A stretch of DNA of 64,000 nucleotides from CBDBES01 sp965204465 (GTDB taxonomy: Bacteria > Spirochaetota > Leptospiria > Turneriellales > CBDBES01), in the NCBI GenBank assembly GCA_965204465.1, contig OZ241995.1, positions 248,001-312,000 on the forward strand. The letters run 5' to 3'. Shown in pieces: positions 63,503-64,000 of the stretch. The notes beneath the pieces are model-generated. The model did no database searches. It saw only the letters and a program-made list of their open reading frames with translations, and had not been told where the DNA came from. Position 1 is the stretch's first letter, and each line of letters starts with the position of its first letter. Position numbers and translations under genes: made by a program.

Positions 63503-64000
63503 TTAAAAATAATACTTTTCATTTTCTTTATTCTCCTCATCGTTTCTCAGGGATTCAATGTCCCTCTGATGCTTATCCTGACTTAAACCCCTTACCATAA
63601 CGAGCCAAAAACGACGGCCTCTTATAATAACTTTCTGGAACTTATTTTTATAGAGATATTTACCCAGAGTAACAATATTAAGATTTCTGACACTATACTC
63701 CTTTTTCTCTATAAAAAGCTTTATGTCAGTAGCGCTCATCCGCTCTGCAAACCCGTCTCCCCTTTCAACAGGAGAAAAGTATTTCAAAACCAGACTCTCC
63801 TCAAGAGACTCCTTCTCATAACGCTCATTCCATAGATTTAAGACCTCAATATCCTGAGCCTCAAGCCAATACCTCTCCCCCCGCTCAACCAGTGCTTTCG
63901 CCTGCGACAAGGCTTGCCTGACCAGTTGCTTAGAAAGATAGTTCAGATCAATAGATAAAGCCTCAATGACCAGCCATCGCCTGTTGCCTGACGTATCTGT
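63503..64000 (-). CDS. VapE-like phage helicase/primase, 5' end beyond window
   Basis: The frame is open from the window edge (64000) to the stop at 63503. It begins TDTSGNRRWLVIEALSIDLN and continues YLSKQLVRQALSQAKALVER then GERYWLEAQDIEVLNLWNER, the pattern of the C-terminus of virulence-associated E (DUF3987/VirE) proteins, in which TGNRRFW-like blocks are typical. About 165 residues are visible, followed by a family-untypical acidic tail. Such proteins replicate phage or satellite DNA. The ATPase motifs would lie outside the window. Confidence 0.7.
   Translation of the reverse strand, partial: TDTSGNRRWLVIEALSIDLNYLSKQLVRQALSQAKALVERGERYWLEAQDIEVLNLWNERYEKESLEESLVLKYFSPVERGDGFAERMSATDIKLFIEKKEYSVRNLNIVTLGKYLYKNKFQKVIIRGRRFWLVMVRGLSQDKHQRDIESLRNDEENKENEKYYF

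Overview
The window is AT-rich chromosomal DNA that most resembles a spirochaete. Four things point that way: a UPF0164/PorV-type outer-membrane protein, a FapA-like protein, a 16S rRNA gene standing alone with no 23S or tRNA beside it, and a restriction-modification pair resembling the TdeIII type named from Treponema denticola. The 16S gene also has spirochaete-like stretches, but genus and order cannot be fixed by eye.

Layout. 1-14000 is housekeeping. A minus-strand cluster (STAS regulator, D-Ala-D-Ala ligase and several small or envelope proteins) faces a plus-strand operon: FlgD-like lipoprotein, PorV-like protein, folP, cdaA, cdaR/ybbR, pdxJ, acpS, ruvB. A malonyl-transferase-like gene converges on ruvB. 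14176-19200 is a defence island beside tRNA-Ser(GCU): a long imperfect hairpin, a BsuBI/PstI-type methylase and endonuclease, and a convergent OLD-family ATPase/nuclease. 19200-25900 holds an IS1182-type element, a GLUG-repeat lipoprotein gene and IS481-type copies. 25890-28820 is a TdeIII-like restriction-modification module bracketed by direct repeats, with its nuclease gene broken by one amber codon. 29000-39100 is housekeeping again: ilvD-aroB-aroQ, TPR/envelope proteins and the two subunits of a 2-oxoacid:ferredoxin oxidoreductase. 39300-41145 is the single 16S rRNA gene with its own processing stem.

41680-51480 is a plastic region in which GLUG-repeat lipoprotein genes (one large and intact, one frameshifted, one 5'-deleted) alternate with two internally deleted IS1182 copies and small palindromic repeats. 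51480-55430 carries a subtilisin-like protease with a lipoprotein partner, partly duplicated in tandem. 55790 to the end is the packaging and replication side of a prophage on the minus strand: VapE-like helicase, DUF3102-like protein, a ParB-Dam fusion, small and large terminase, plus ORF6N and Rpn cargo genes.

The most unusual part is the GLUG lipoprotein family. It has at least four members with the same architecture but 4, 5, 5 and 10 repeats. Two of them share a near-identical promoter and 5' leader, one of these fused out of frame to an internal repeat region, and all lie among inverted IS copies. This looks like a surface-protein diversification locus. No CRISPR array, reverse transcriptase or integrase was found.
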